Made by a program: the position numbers and the translations under genes. A DNA stretch of 64,000 bases from Chryseobacterium sp. LAM-KRS1 (GTDB lineage: Bacteria; Bacteroidota; Bacteroidia; Flavobacteriales; Weeksellaceae). Within the stretch, counting starts at the first letter, position 1. Every line of letters begins with the position of its first letter. This document shows, in pieces, positions 1 through 8,964 of this stretch. Location of the stretch: contig NZ_JAAOIZ010000001.1 in assembly GCF_013184525.1 (NCBI RefSeq), positions 62,001 through 126,000 of the forward strand. The letters are read 5' to 3'. The notes below the pieces were generated by a model. The model worked only from the letters and a program-made list of their open reading frames with translations. It was not told the origin of the DNA and made no database searches.

Positions 1-966
1 AGCAATCAAGGCATTTCAACGTATGGTGGGAATTTTGATTTTTATGTTGAACAAAAGGAAATAGAGGAGGAGGCATTGCATCATGACATTCATGCCAAGG
101 AGCGGGCTTTGAAAAAGGCAAAGGAAAAAGAAAGGGAGACGTTGGAAAGAAAACAAAAATTAGATGCCCGGGGAAAGAAAAAGCAGGAAAAATCAGGAGT
201 TGCAAGAATTATGATGAATACCCTCCGGAATAATGCCGAAAAGAATACCTCCAAACTCAAGAATATTCACGCTGAAAAGATTAGTGATCTTTCCGCAGGA
301 CTTAGGGGATTGCGTTCATCTGTGAAAAATACAGAACAAATGAAAGTAAATTTCAACGATTCTGATCTTCACACAGGGAAAATTCTTATGACAGCGGATG
401 ATATTAATTTCAGATATCATGAAAAACTCTTATGGGCTAAAAATCTGGATCTCGAAATCAGAAGCGGAGATCGTATTTGTGTGAAAGGACCGAACGGCTC
501 CGGAAAAACGACTTTAATTAAACTTTTAATTGGTGATTTGGATGCTTCCATTGGAACTATTTCAAGAACTGATTTTAATAGTATTTATATTGATCAGGAA
601 TATTCGTTAATTGCTCAGGAAGCAACCATTTATGAATTTGCCCAAAGGTTTAATGATAATGCGTTACAGGAGTCCGAAGTAAAAACCATATTGTCCAGAT
701 TTTTATTTGGAAAAGAAACATGGGATAAAAAAGGAGAAATGTTAAGTGGAGGAGAGCGCCTTAGACTTTTATTGTGTGGGCTTTCAATCAGTAATAGGGC
801 TCCCGATATCATTGTTCTCGATGAGCCCACAAATAATCTGGATTTGCAAAATGTAGAGATTCTTACCAACTCCATTAAAGATTATAAGGGGACGTTATTA
901 GTGATTTCTCATGATGAAATCTTCCTGGATGAGATTGGTATAGAAAGTGAAATTGTGCTGGATTAA
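1..966 (+). CDS. ABC-F family ATPase, 5'-truncated by the window edge
   Basis: The reading frame is open from base 1, so the true start lies upstream and only the C-terminal part of the protein is seen. The first visible residues (YGGNFDFY) match the end of the first ABC domain or start of the linker in ABC-F proteins. A very basic Lys/Glu-rich linker follows, then a complete second ATPase domain with Walker A GPNGSGKTTL, signature LSGGERLRL and Walker B IIVLDEPTNNLD. There are no membrane segments. ABC-F proteins are soluble ATPases that act on the ribosome, either in translation control or in antibiotic protection. The subclass cannot be assigned without the N-terminal half. The in-frame TTG at 76 is not a credible start because homologous sequence continues upstream of it. 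Confidence 0.9.
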   Translation, partial: SNQGISTYGGNFDFYVEQKEIEEEALHHDIHAKERALKKAKEKERETLERKQKLDARGKKKQEKSGVARIMMNTLRNNAEKNTSKLKNIHAEKISDLSAGLRGLRSSVKNTEQMKVNFNDSDLHTGKILMTADDINFRYHEKLLWAKNLDLEIRSGDRICVKGPNGSGKTTLIKLLIGDLDASIGTISRTDFNSIYIDQEYSLIAQEATIYEFAQRFNDNALQESEVKTILSRFLFGKETWDKKGEMLSGGERLRLLLCGLSISNRAPDIIVLDEPTNNLDLQNVEILTNSIKDYKGTLLVISHDEIFLDEIGIESEIVLD

Positions 967-1039
967 TACAGCGATAAGTATTTTAAAAATGATACTTTTT
1001 AAGTTGCGGGGATTTTAGGGTCGATAATATTTTGGAATA

Positions 1040-1101
1040 ATCATTCCGAAGGAGTCTAACTGTTAAATGTGAATAATGGCTTTGGAATCCTTCGGAATGA
1101 T
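1040..1101. repeat. Intergenic inverted repeat, 14-bp arms
   Basis: ATCATTCCGAAGGA at 1040-1053 is the exact reverse complement of TCCTTCGGAATGAT at 1088-1101, with a 34-base loop. TTTGGAAT also occurs twice, once just before the left arm and once overlapping the right arm. The repeat lies between the convergent ABC-F gene and the minus-strand gene ending at 1112. It could act as a bidirectional terminator, but no T-run follows either arm. A dispersed REP-like element is an alternative. Confidence 0.6.
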
Positions 1102-1111
1102 AATTTAGCAC

Positions 1112-1702
1112 CTATTTTATTTCAATTTTCGGTAATTGATAATTTCCAACTACTTCTATTAATTTGGAAGAGTTATTTTTCAAATTATTGAAGAAACTTT
1201 CTATGTTTTCTTTATATCCCCTTTCACTAACGCCGAAAAGTAGGACTCCTTTACTTTTATTGTTTGAAATAAGTTTATAACGGTAAACATTTCTTTCTGC
1301 GATGAGTATTTCTTTCCCATCTTTCGAATTCTCAGTAATGAGAAAATCTAAGATATATTCTTCGCCGTTTTCATAGATTTTGTAATTGACGACCGGATTG
1401 GATTTTTTCAGGTTCTCAAGTTCTGTTACTTTTCGATTAATTACATCTTCAATTTTAAGAGTTCCCTGAATATAATCGATCATAACTAATGTGCCGTATT
1501 TTTCGATTTTCTCGGTTGGGCTTAGGTATTCTTGTTTGTAATAATTCTCATTAGGATGAGAGCTCCAGATTAGATTATAGAATGTATTATCAATTTTAAT
1601 AGGTCCGGGAATACTCAGATACTCATTAATTTTATTTTGTGCGTCTAAAGAAAGAGAAGAGTATAGAAACAGGATAATAAGAAGGAGTGATTTTTTAGGC
1701 AT
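1112..1702 (-). CDS. Secreted protein of unknown function
   Basis: The protein has 196 residues when started at the ATG at 1702. From there it begins MPKKSLLLIILFLYSSLSLDAQ, a clear Sec signal peptide with likely cleavage after DAQ, so it should be periplasmic or outer-membrane associated. An upstream in-frame extension to 1849 would put about 50 residues before the signal peptide and overlap the neighbouring hydrolase gene, so it is rejected. The mature part has no family I recognise. It looks like an alpha/beta fold with a charged middle. The gene lies 85 bases downstream of the hydrolase gene on the same strand and may be co-transcribed with it. Confidence 0.65.
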   Translation of the reverse strand: MPKKSLLLIILFLYSSLSLDAQNKINEYLSIPGPIKIDNTFYNLIWSSHPNENYYKQEYLSPTEKIEKYGTLVMIDYIQGTLKIEDVINRKVTELENLKKSNPVVNYKIYENGEEYILDFLITENSKDGKEILIAERNVYRYKLISNNKSKGVLLFGVSERGYKENIESFFNNLKNNSSKLIEVVGNYQLPKIEIK

Positions 1703-1787
1703 GTTTGCTTTTAATTTTGTGTTGGTATTGATGATCAAATATACAATAATCAAAATACCTAAAATGAAAGAGTTATAAGAATATTTG

Positions 1788-2723
1788 TTACAAAAGTTTC
1801 TCAATCCACTTGTAAATATCATCCAGAACCTCTTTCCGGATTTCCTCATTCATAATTTCATGCCTCATTTCAGGATAGATACTGTAATCCACCTTAATGA
1901 ATCCATTCTGTTTTAAATTATTTACTGTTTGCATAACTCCTTTTCCAAAATTCCCGATAGGATCGTTTTTTCCACTAACAAATAAAAAAGGGAAGGATTT
2001 GGAAATGGGATTTGCCCAGTTTCTTTTGGTTGCTTTTTTATACAGTTTGAATAATGCATAAAATGCATTGTTGGTAAAAGGAATTCCAGAAAGTTCATCC
2101 TGAGTAAAAGCATCTCTATTGGCTTCATTGAGGCTTAGCCAGCTTGTGTCGCCAAAATTTTTATCTTTTCTGAAATGGTTGTTGTTTACAAAATTAAAAA
2201 GTGAATTGAAAAATGTTTTTTGTTTAGGTGCTATTTTATTGGCGATTGAAAAATAGGTATTCAAAAGACAGATACCCGCTAAAGTACCTCCGGTGCCAAC
2301 GATGACAGCTCCTGTAAGCCGGTTGCTAATTCTTTGAAGAAGACACCGTGTAACAAAAGAACCCATCGAATGACCGAGGACAAAATGGGGGACATCAGGA
2401 TATTGATCGCTCAAGTGATCACTCATCATTTCCGCATCATCGATCAATTTTTTATCCGGTCGGTTCAATTGAAAAAATCCGATATCTTTTTTTTCTTTCA
2501 CTGATTTTCCATGTCCCAGATGATCGTAAGTGATTACGGCTAATCCGTGACCGGCAAAATATTCTGCTATTTCTTTATACCTTCCGCTATGTTCCTGCAT
2601 TCCATGGATAATTAAAAGACTTGCCTTTATCTCATTCGTCTCAGGGGTAAATACATTGTAAAAAAGTTTAGGCTGATCGCTGGTATTTTTAGACAAGTAT
2701 CCTGTTTGATGTAATGTTCTCAT
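1788..2723 (-). CDS. Alpha/beta hydrolase, monoacylglycerol lipase-like
   Basis: The 311-residue protein has the serine-hydrolase fold signatures: oxyanion region IIHGMQEHSGRY, the HLGHGKS segment and the nucleophile elbow LGHSMGS. A C-terminal Asp (SGKNDPIG) and His (EMRHEIMNE) complete the catalytic triad. This layout matches the Hydrolase_4 or lysophospholipase/monoglyceride lipase family. No signal peptide is seen, so it is probably cytoplasmic. The ATG at 2723 is preferred over the TTG nine codons upstream because a TAnnTTTG promoter element lies just before it. The acyl substrate cannot be told from sequence. Confidence 0.85.
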   Translation of the reverse strand: MRTLHQTGYLSKNTSDQPKLFYNVFTPETNEIKASLLIIHGMQEHSGRYKEIAEYFAGHGLAVITYDHLGHGKSVKEKKDIGFFQLNRPDKKLIDDAEMMSDHLSDQYPDVPHFVLGHSMGSFVTRCLLQRISNRLTGAVIVGTGGTLAGICLLNTYFSIANKIAPKQKTFFNSLFNFVNNNHFRKDKNFGDTSWLSLNEANRDAFTQDELSGIPFTNNAFYALFKLYKKATKRNWANPISKSFPFLFVSGKNDPIGNFGKGVMQTVNNLKQNGFIKVDYSIYPEMRHEIMNEEIRKEVLDDIYKWIEKLL

Positions 2724-2758
2724 ATCATAAACTATCTTTATTATTCTCAAACGCTACT

Positions 2759-2766
2759 CAAATATA
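2759..2766 (-). promoter_or_regulatory. -7 promoter element of the hydrolase gene
   Basis: On the minus strand this reads TATATTTG, a perfect match to the Bacteroidota -7 consensus TAnnTTTG, 35 bases upstream of the ATG at 2723. No clear -33 TTG was found. Confidence 0.55.
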
Positions 2767-2871
2767 CACATAAATAAAAGATTTTTGGTTTGATGATAGA
2801 TCAATGATGTCGTAAAAAATGCCTGTAATTCTATGATTTTAAACTAGAATGAAAATAAATTTTCCACATAA

Positions 2872-2903
2872 TTTGCCCACCCTATTTTTTCAGAGTAATT
2901 TTG
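2872..2903 (+). promoter_or_regulatory. purA promoter
   Basis: A -33 element TTTG at 2872-2875 is followed, after 20 bases, by the -7 element TAATTTTG at 2896-2903. This is close to the ideal Bacteroidota sigma-A promoter. The expected transcript would start near 2910, about 20 bases before the purA ATG. Confidence 0.75.
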
Positions 2904-2929
2904 CATGAATCTAAAAACAATAGTAAAAT

Positions 2930-4216
2930 ATGTCAACTTACGTAGTTGTAGGTCTTCAGTACGGAGATGAAGGTAAAGGGAAAATCACGGATGTTTTATC
3001 CGCTAAATCGGATTATGTAGTACGTTTCCAGGGTGGAGACAATGCAGGTCATACGGTTTATGTGGGTGATGAAAAATTTGTTTTACACCTTCTTCCTTCA
3101 GGAGTTTTGCAGTGCAAAGGAAAATGCATCATTGCCAATGGAGTAGTGGTGAATCCTAAATCTTTCATCAAAGAAGTTAGCCAGATTGAGAGCAAAGGTT
3201 TAAGAACCGACCACATCTTTATCAGCAGAAGAGCGCATGTGATCATGCCTTACCACATTCTTTTGGATACTTACCGTGAAGAAGAGCATGGAGGAACTCA
3301 GATCGGGACCACTAAAAAAGGAATCGGCCCTTGTTACGAAGATAAAATTGCAAGAGTTGGAATCAGAATGATTGATCTTCTGAATCCTGAGATTTTAAGA
3401 GAGAAAATAGAGAAAAACCTTAAAATTAAAAATTCTCTTTTTGAAAAATACTACGGAAAACCGACTTTAGACGTAGAAGAAATTTACAACGAATTTTTAG
3501 AGATAGGAAAACAGCTTCAGGACAGAATTGTAGATACAGAAGTTGAATTGAATGAGGCGATCAGAGATGGTAAAAACGTTCTTTTTGAAGGGGCTCAGGC
3601 ATTGATGTTGGATATTGATTTCGGAACGTATCCATACGTTACTTCATCTTCTCCATCTACAGGAGGAGTTTGTACGGGAGCCGGTGTTCCGCCAACTTCA
3701 CTTCAGAACCTTATTGGAGTTGCCAAAGCATACTGCACAAGGGTTGGAAACGGACCTTTCCCATCTGAATTGGATAACGAATTAGGAGAAAAAATCAGAC
3801 AGATCGGTGGTGAATTCGGAGCGACTACCGGAAGACCAAGAAGAACCGGATGGTTGGATCTTGTTTCGTTGAAACATGCTTGTATGATCAATGGTATCAA
3901 TAACCTTGTAATTACTAAACTTGACGTTCTTACAGGAATTGAAAACCTAAAAATTGTAACTCAGTATAAAACAGAAGATGGTAAAGTAATCGATTACTTC
4001 ACTTCTTCTACAGAAAAATTATACAATTATGAGCCGATCTACCAGGATTTACCAGGATGGAGTGAAGATCTTACGAAGGTAAGAAGCTATGATGAACTTC
4101 CTGATAACGCTCAGAAATATATCGAATTTATCGAGCAGTATTTAGGAATCAACGTGTACTTGGTTTCTGTTGGACCGGAAAGAAGTCAGAACATTATCAG
4201 AAAAGAATTATTCTAA
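2930..4216 (+). CDS. purA: Adenylosuccinate synthetase
   Basis: The 428-residue length is normal for PurA. The protein opens with VVVGLQYGDEGKGKITD, the GTP/IMP-binding loop with its catalytic Asp, followed by the GDNAGHTV segment with the catalytic His. GTTKKGIGPCYEDK, FEGAQALMLDIDFGTYPYVTSS and TTGRPRRTGW are all family signatures. The enzyme joins IMP and aspartate using GTP, the first step from IMP to AMP, in the cytoplasm. The gene stands alone with its own promoter and a strong terminator. Confidence 0.98.
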   Translation: MSTYVVVGLQYGDEGKGKITDVLSAKSDYVVRFQGGDNAGHTVYVGDEKFVLHLLPSGVLQCKGKCIIANGVVVNPKSFIKEVSQIESKGLRTDHIFISRRAHVIMPYHILLDTYREEEHGGTQIGTTKKGIGPCYEDKIARVGIRMIDLLNPEILREKIEKNLKIKNSLFEKYYGKPTLDVEEIYNEFLEIGKQLQDRIVDTEVELNEAIRDGKNVLFEGAQALMLDIDFGTYPYVTSSSPSTGGVCTGAGVPPTSLQNLIGVAKAYCTRVGNGPFPSELDNELGEKIRQIGGEFGATTGRPRRTGWLDLVSLKHACMINGINNLVITKLDVLTGIENLKIVTQYKTEDGKVIDYFTSSTEKLYNYEPIYQDLPGWSEDLTKVRSYDELPDNAQKYIEFIEQYLGINVYLVSVGPERSQNIIRKELF

Positions 4217-4236
4217 TACTATAGAATATCATTTAT

Positions 4237-4275
4237 AAAAAAAGAGACTGTCAGATGTGATGGTCTCTTTTTTTG
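4237..4275 (+). terminator. purA terminator
   Basis: An A-rich stem with GAGAC at 4244-4248 pairs with GTCTC at 4263-4267 and runs into a T-tract. The A-tract before and T-tract after extend the stem. Confidence 0.8.
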
Positions 4276-4385
4276 TGATCCATAAGGTTTATTCTTGTCG
4301 CTGTGATGATTATTTGTGGTAAAATAATTTGTCACTCCATGTATTGTTGTTATATTTTGAATGTTAACTTAAATTATATATTGAA

Positions 4386-4439
4386 AAAAACTCCCACAGA
4401 TTTCATCGATTAATCCGAATTTTTTTCTGTGAGAGTTTC
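4386..4439 (-). terminator. Probable terminator of the 4.5-8.9 kb cassette
   Basis: AAACTCCCACAGA and TCTGTGAGAGTTT are inverted repeats with a long loop. On the minus strand the hairpin is followed by a run of T, so it would end transcription of the cassette that finishes at 4490. The long loop (about 25 bases) weakens the call. The remaining 4275-4489 sequence shows no gene. Confidence 0.5.
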
Positions 4440-4489
4440 AATTGCAGAACAAAGGGAACTTTTGAAATCAGTGCACTGCTTTTAACCAT

Positions 4490-5314
4490 CTAATTCAAAT
4501 ATTTTGCATAAGCCTTAGCAAGCTTTTCATCGTATTTATTCTGCTTATAACCCGTACCATTATAGCCTTTTGCAAAATTGCCCCAGTTTTTATTTCTCAA
4601 ATGAACCAAAAGTCCATTTTTTTCTAAAAACTTTCCAAAAGCTTTCAGGTGTTCTCCTTCATTGATCTCCATTTTGGTCACAAAATCATTAACATCGGTA
4701 TAACCTAAATTTTTAGCATGGAATCCCATGATCTGAAAGCTTCCCCAGGATGCTGAAGATAATGCGGCGTCTTTAAATTTAACATCAGTCCCTAAACTTA
4801 TAGCCTCATTTAATCGGTCATATTCTCTCACCCCACCTAGATAATAGGTTCTGGTCCATTTAGGATAAAGAATGTCTTTACTTGAGTCGTTGTAATAAGA
4901 GTTTGGATTAATTCCTCGCTTTTCGAGTTCATTCCAGAAAATATGCCCTTCAAAAAGAATTTTAGGTTTATTGTTGATTAAAAAACCTTTTCCACTGCTT
5001 TCAATTTCATTAACGGCTTTTACAGCTGCTAATTCAAGATCGTACTGGTCAGCAAACGAGATAAGGTCACTTTCTTTAAGGAATTTATCCGTTGAGATAA
5101 TCGGATTAGAATTTTTCTGCAGTAATACTGCCCATGTTTTTATTCCGACAATTCCGTCTATTACTAAAGCATTTTTGCTTTGGAAATCTTTAACTGCCGC
5201 ATCTACTTCCAGGCTGAAAGAATCTGAAATTTTAATAGGATATCCCAGCTTATAAAGAAGTTCACATAATGTGAGAACTTCAGGCGCTTTCGTATTGTAT
5301 TTTAAGAGTTTCAT
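4490..5314 (-). CDS. N-acetylmuramidase-family protein with peptidoglycan-binding domain
   Basis: This is a 274-residue protein without a signal peptide. Residues about 10-68 form a PG_binding_1-like domain (LCELLYKLGYPI, then VIDGIVGIKTWAVL). From about residue 90 to the end it resembles the N-acetylmuramidase family PF11860 (DUF3380): VNEIESSGKGF with a probable catalytic Glu, the ILFEGHIFW segment, SASWGSFQIMGFH and NGTGYKQNKYDEKLAKAY. Members cleave glycan strands of peptidoglycan and are often phage endolysins. No phage genes are nearby, and the gene is the last of a three-gene cassette. Without a leader it needs another export route, such as a secretion system or lysis, if it acts on cell walls. 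Confidence 0.8.
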   Translation of the reverse strand: MKLLKYNTKAPEVLTLCELLYKLGYPIKISDSFSLEVDAAVKDFQSKNALVIDGIVGIKTWAVLLQKNSNPIISTDKFLKESDLISFADQYDLELAAVKAVNEIESSGKGFLINNKPKILFEGHIFWNELEKRGINPNSYYNDSSKDILYPKWTRTYYLGGVREYDRLNEAISLGTDVKFKDAALSSASWGSFQIMGFHAKNLGYTDVNDFVTKMEINEGEHLKAFGKFLEKNGLLVHLRNKNWGNFAKGYNGTGYKQNKYDEKLAKAYAKYLN

Positions 5315-5381
5315 GGTGTTTTTTTGTTTATTAAAAGATTAAACTATTTTTGAGTAGGGTTCGTCCATATATTCACGAAAG

Positions 5382-7211
5382 TTAGCTAACGGGAATCTTT
5401 GGCATCTTCTCACAAATCATTCCGATAAGAAAAAATGACTTGAATTTAACTTCCTCTCTCTGAAGTTTGTATTCTAAATTAATAGGAGTTGTACTTGTTA
5501 CACTGAAGTTTTGGTTCAAAACTGAGTAATCATCTATTCTCAGCTCAATACTGTATTCGCCTAATGCGATAACCTGATTGACAATTCCTGCTTCGTTTGT
5601 TTCTATTTCATAAATCCTGCTGTTGTTGGTTCCTTTAACGGAGATTGAACATTTATAAACAGGATCGTTATTGATTTTATCCAGGACCCTGAATTGTATA
5701 TTCGCTCCTGATGATGGAACCTGAATAGGGTATTTTATGGGGACAAAGATTCCTGTATTTCTAATGGGGATTACAGGTTTTACTGGTGGAGCCGGAGTTA
5801 TGGGTTGTGGTGTTGAAACGGGAGTGACCGGTCTTACATTCCTTACACTATTGAGAACATTCATATTAATCCTGTTGAATGCAGGGATCGGATGTACTTT
5901 GGCTGTTTCCGCAACAGGTTCAGATTCAGGTTTTGTTATGAATTCTGTGGCAGTAATCTTTGAGTTTTCATAAAGGGCTGTTTTTCTGGTTAAGTTGCTG
6001 AGCTGGTCGGATTTAATGGTTTTTACATTTGTAATGGCCTTTAAGAACTTTTGATTATTGTTTTTATTGACAAAGAGCTGCTGCTTCATGATCAGCGGAC
6101 CAAAATAAATAAGTTGATCGGGGTTGTTGATTGCATCATTTGTAATTGAAGGATCTAAAATTATTTTCAGATTCTTTATTAAAATCATGGTCTTGGGAAA
6201 AGCAGGTAGTTTAAAATCACTCGAAATTGTTTGTCCGTCCGATATTTTTTTTGGCTCATTCCATTCAAATAGTTGCGAAAGCATAAAGTTTTTGCTGAAC
6301 CAATTTCTTTTTAAATGCACAAAAGAATAATCCAGTTCAACCGCCTGAATAACGCCCTCGTCATAGTCAATCGAAAGAATTTCTGAGGGGAGGTTTTCGT
6401 GGGAGTTTTTTGCTTCCGTATATAAGGTTTCGAGTTCCTGTTTTTCAATTCTTATATTGTTCCATCCTGATTCATTTTCCATGAAATCATAAGGAATAAA
6501 ATTAATATCATGAATAGAAGCATTAGTGATTACGTCGGTTTTTTCAGCTGCTTCAAAGGTGTTTTTAGCATTTTGGGCCATTGCGAGATAAACATCTGCA
6601 TCAGAAGCTTTGTTGATTCTTGTCAATTCCTTATCGATGTTATCTTTATTTCCTTTTATTTTCCAATCTGAAAAGGCGATCTCTTTTGTTCCGTTTAAAT
6701 GAGTAAGCTGATCATTCCAATTGTTTCTTTCCTCATCGCTGTCCAGATCGTCAAAAAGCTCGAGATGAGCTGTGATCTTATCAATTACCTGCTCATGAGC
6801 CAGCCTGTATTTTTTGTAAGCCTTAAATTCTTTAGTGTCATTCTTTTTAGCATCGAAAAGGATGGAACTTTCAATTGCCAGTGTCTTATCAAGGCTTTCT
6901 TCAAGATTTTTTAAATTGTTTTTATCTAGAATATCACGATAAATGTCAAACAGGGAATTGTTAGGATTCAGGTCCCAGAACTGAGAAGATATAGGAACTG
7001 AATTAAGTTCGTAGGCCATATTCTGCTTTTTAATGATAGAAAGGGCTTTTTTCTGATCATCGTTGAGCTGGTTTTGTGGCTTTAAAAGCTCAAGTTCTTC
7101 ATTTTCATATACCCTGAGGGAAGGACATATCATGGGAAGGTCATTTTCCATCGAGCTTTGGGATAGATAAGTGTTTTTAAGTTTCTGGTAGACGGCAATA
7201 AAATATTTCAT
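5382..7211 (-). CDS. Large protein of unknown family with Pro-rich linker and Ig-like C-terminal domain
   Basis: I do not recognise this 609-residue protein. It has no signal peptide. Residues 1-270 are charged and mostly helical. Residues about 290-355 carry VHLKRNWFSKNF (298-309) and FPKTMILIKNLKI (338-350). Residues about 435-500 form a proline-rich linker of PVTP and PVKP type. Residues about 500-585 look like a beta-sandwich of the Cna-B/carboxypeptidase-regulatory kind. The chain ends with FFLIGMICEKMPKIP (593-607). The three motifs at 298, 338 and 593 are matched in the same order in the product of the adjacent upstream gene, so both probably contain the same core domain, here split by the linker and Ig insert. 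It is the middle gene of the cassette, with 67-68 base gaps on each side. Confidence 0.7.
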   Translation of the reverse strand: MKYFIAVYQKLKNTYLSQSSMENDLPMICPSLRVYENEELELLKPQNQLNDDQKKALSIIKKQNMAYELNSVPISSQFWDLNPNNSLFDIYRDILDKNNLKNLEESLDKTLAIESSILFDAKKNDTKEFKAYKKYRLAHEQVIDKITAHLELFDDLDSDEERNNWNDQLTHLNGTKEIAFSDWKIKGNKDNIDKELTRINKASDADVYLAMAQNAKNTFEAAEKTDVITNASIHDINFIPYDFMENESGWNNIRIEKQELETLYTEAKNSHENLPSEILSIDYDEGVIQAVELDYSFVHLKRNWFSKNFMLSQLFEWNEPKKISDGQTISSDFKLPAFPKTMILIKNLKIILDPSITNDAINNPDQLIYFGPLIMKQQLFVNKNNNQKFLKAITNVKTIKSDQLSNLTRKTALYENSKITATEFITKPESEPVAETAKVHPIPAFNRINMNVLNSVRNVRPVTPVSTPQPITPAPPVKPVIPIRNTGIFVPIKYPIQVPSSGANIQFRVLDKINNDPVYKCSISVKGTNNSRIYEIETNEAGIVNQVIALGEYSIELRIDDYSVLNQNFSVTSTTPINLEYKLQREEVKFKSFFLIGMICEKMPKIPVS

Positions 7212-7235
7212 GGCATTAGTTTTTGTTTTTTAAAT

Positions 7236-7260
7236 AACCGACAGAAAAAATCTGCCGGCT
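7236..7260 (-). terminator. Hairpin between two cassette genes, possible attenuator
   Basis: ACCGACAGA and TCTGCCGGC form a short stem in the 68-base gap between the 536- and 609-residue protein genes. Only a weak T-stretch follows on the minus strand, so partial termination or RNA stabilisation is more likely than a full stop. Confidence 0.4.
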
Positions 7261-7279
7261 ATTCTTGATGAGAAGGATA

Positions 7280-8890
7280 TTATGATTTTCCGTCAGTCCA
7301 TTTTTTGATCTCCGGATTAGGATCCGGTGATTTCGGAATGACATGGCATTTATAACCGATAATGTAGATTCCGTCAGAATTCAGTTTCTTTCCATTCCAT
7401 TTGGCATTGGATTGTACATCCTGGTTATCGTAACTGTAGCTTCCGCCGAAAACGAACGGTCCTATTCCAACAGCAGCCCCCGCACTGACAGAGTTTTTAA
7501 CATCCGTAAAAGCAGTACTGTTGTTTGTAAAATCAAGGCAAACGTCTTTAGCAATGATAAGCTCGGTAATGATAGAAGGCATTAACCCTTTTCCTTTTCC
7601 ATCGCTGATGACATCGCCACTTAAAGTTTGAGGAGATTGTTCATGTAGTTTCCAGTATTTGGATTCAATAAAGTTTTGATTAAGCCATCCTCTTTCCACT
7701 CTTACTTTTCCAAGCTTGAAAGAGACCTTCATATTCGTATAATCTGTATTGATCTTTGTTTTTTCGTGCTTTCCGCCACCTTTTGCACCAATAGAGAAAA
7801 TGCCCATGCTAAATCCTGCGGCTGCACCCCAGTTGTGAACTGATTTTGAATAATCATAATTAGATTCACCTTCTACGATGGTAACTGTGGGCCATCCTTT
7901 AGACTCTTTTAATGCATTAGCGGCAACCGGAACGGATGGTGAATAATTTGTATAGTCCAGAACCCTTGTTCTCTGACTGTTTCTGAACTCAGACTCCATC
8001 CTTTTTTTGATGACGAGCATGTTTTTCTGCTCTACCTCACTTAAATAATTTTGTATTTTCTCGACGGCTTCTTTGTATCCAAGAGATTGCCACGCTTTAA
8101 GGGATGCATCTTCTCTTTTTTTCATGTTCTTGCCATCGATCGATAATTTGGCCATTGCTTCCGCATCTCCGTTATCGGCAGCAGTTCTGATTTCATTATT
8201 GGCGTCTACGATATCGTAATATTTCATCTGATATTCTACATATTTAGAATACATCGGAGAAACGAAAGTGTGGAAGATCTCAGGTTTGTTTGTGTCGTCT
8301 ATAGGTGAATTAGGATCAAAGTCTGTGTTTTTTACCTTCTTAATTTTGAAAAGCTTATCCCTTAACGTATTCAGCTTTTTTTCTACTTTTTCATCAAATT
8401 GAGTATCAACGACTACGGACCATTGCAAAAGATCTTCATATACTTTAGATACTCTTTTCTGGGAATCGTTCATAATGCTCATGATCGACATTACCCTTCC
8501 GTTGCCTGAACTGGTAAGCGGAGGAAGCTGAGAAGGAATGACATCCACCATTGCAGCAAATTGCTCCATTTGAAGATATTTTCTGAATTTACTGTTTGAC
8601 AGGGCGTTCTGGTAAGCCTCCATGTCAATTTTCGGATTTCCGTTAGCATCCAGGATAGGTTCTCCTTTAGCGTCCAGCATTGGTTTTGGTGACGGGGCGT
8701 CCCCAAATAGTCCGTTGAGTGCGTAATCAAAGGTGTCTTCCGATAGAGTAATCCCTACCGGGTCAAATGAAATGAAATCATTAGGTCCCAGAGAGTCGGG
8801 GTCTCCACCATTGGTTACGGTGTCATACACTTGTTTTAAAAGCATGCTCATTAATGAGTTTGATTTTGCTTCTTGAGTTAAAGTTGGCAT
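7280..8890 (-). CDS. Large protein of unknown family, first gene of the cassette
   Basis: Starting at the ATG at 8890, the product has 536 residues and no signal peptide. I do not recognise the family. Residues 1-310 are largely helical, with charged stretches around 165-190 and 250-310. Residues 355-375 and 465-490 are Gly/Ser/Ala-rich with alternating pattern (GFSMGIFSIGAKGGG; VGIGPFVFGGSYSY) that could form amphipathic strands. Conserved-looking motifs are VRVERGWLNQNF (396-407), LMPSIITELIIAKDV (436-450) and IYIIGYKCHVIPKSP (508-522). They reappear in order in the next gene's product. A promoter-like TACATTTG lies upstream. A membrane-active or secreted function is possible but unproven. 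Confidence 0.7.
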   Translation of the reverse strand: MPTLTQEAKSNSLMSMLLKQVYDTVTNGGDPDSLGPNDFISFDPVGITLSEDTFDYALNGLFGDAPSPKPMLDAKGEPILDANGNPKIDMEAYQNALSNSKFRKYLQMEQFAAMVDVIPSQLPPLTSSGNGRVMSIMSIMNDSQKRVSKVYEDLLQWSVVVDTQFDEKVEKKLNTLRDKLFKIKKVKNTDFDPNSPIDDTNKPEIFHTFVSPMYSKYVEYQMKYYDIVDANNEIRTAADNGDAEAMAKLSIDGKNMKKREDASLKAWQSLGYKEAVEKIQNYLSEVEQKNMLVIKKRMESEFRNSQRTRVLDYTNYSPSVPVAANALKESKGWPTVTIVEGESNYDYSKSVHNWGAAAGFSMGIFSIGAKGGGKHEKTKINTDYTNMKVSFKLGKVRVERGWLNQNFIESKYWKLHEQSPQTLSGDVISDGKGKGLMPSIITELIIAKDVCLDFTNNSTAFTDVKNSVSAGAAVGIGPFVFGGSYSYDNQDVQSNAKWNGKKLNSDGIYIIGYKCHVIPKSPDPNPEIKKWTDGKS

Positions 8891-8956
8891 AATTATTAAG
8901 TTTTTGTTTTTTTGCTTACTCTTTTCGGTTTTCAGCATCCCCGGTTTGGTATGGTA

Positions 8957-8964
8957 CAAATGTA
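8957..8964 (-). promoter_or_regulatory. -7 promoter element of the three-gene cassette
   Basis: The minus strand reads TACATTTG, a perfect TAnnTTTG match, 66 bases upstream of the ATG at 8890. A TTG lies 15 bases further upstream, which is rather close for a -33 element. Confidence 0.5.
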
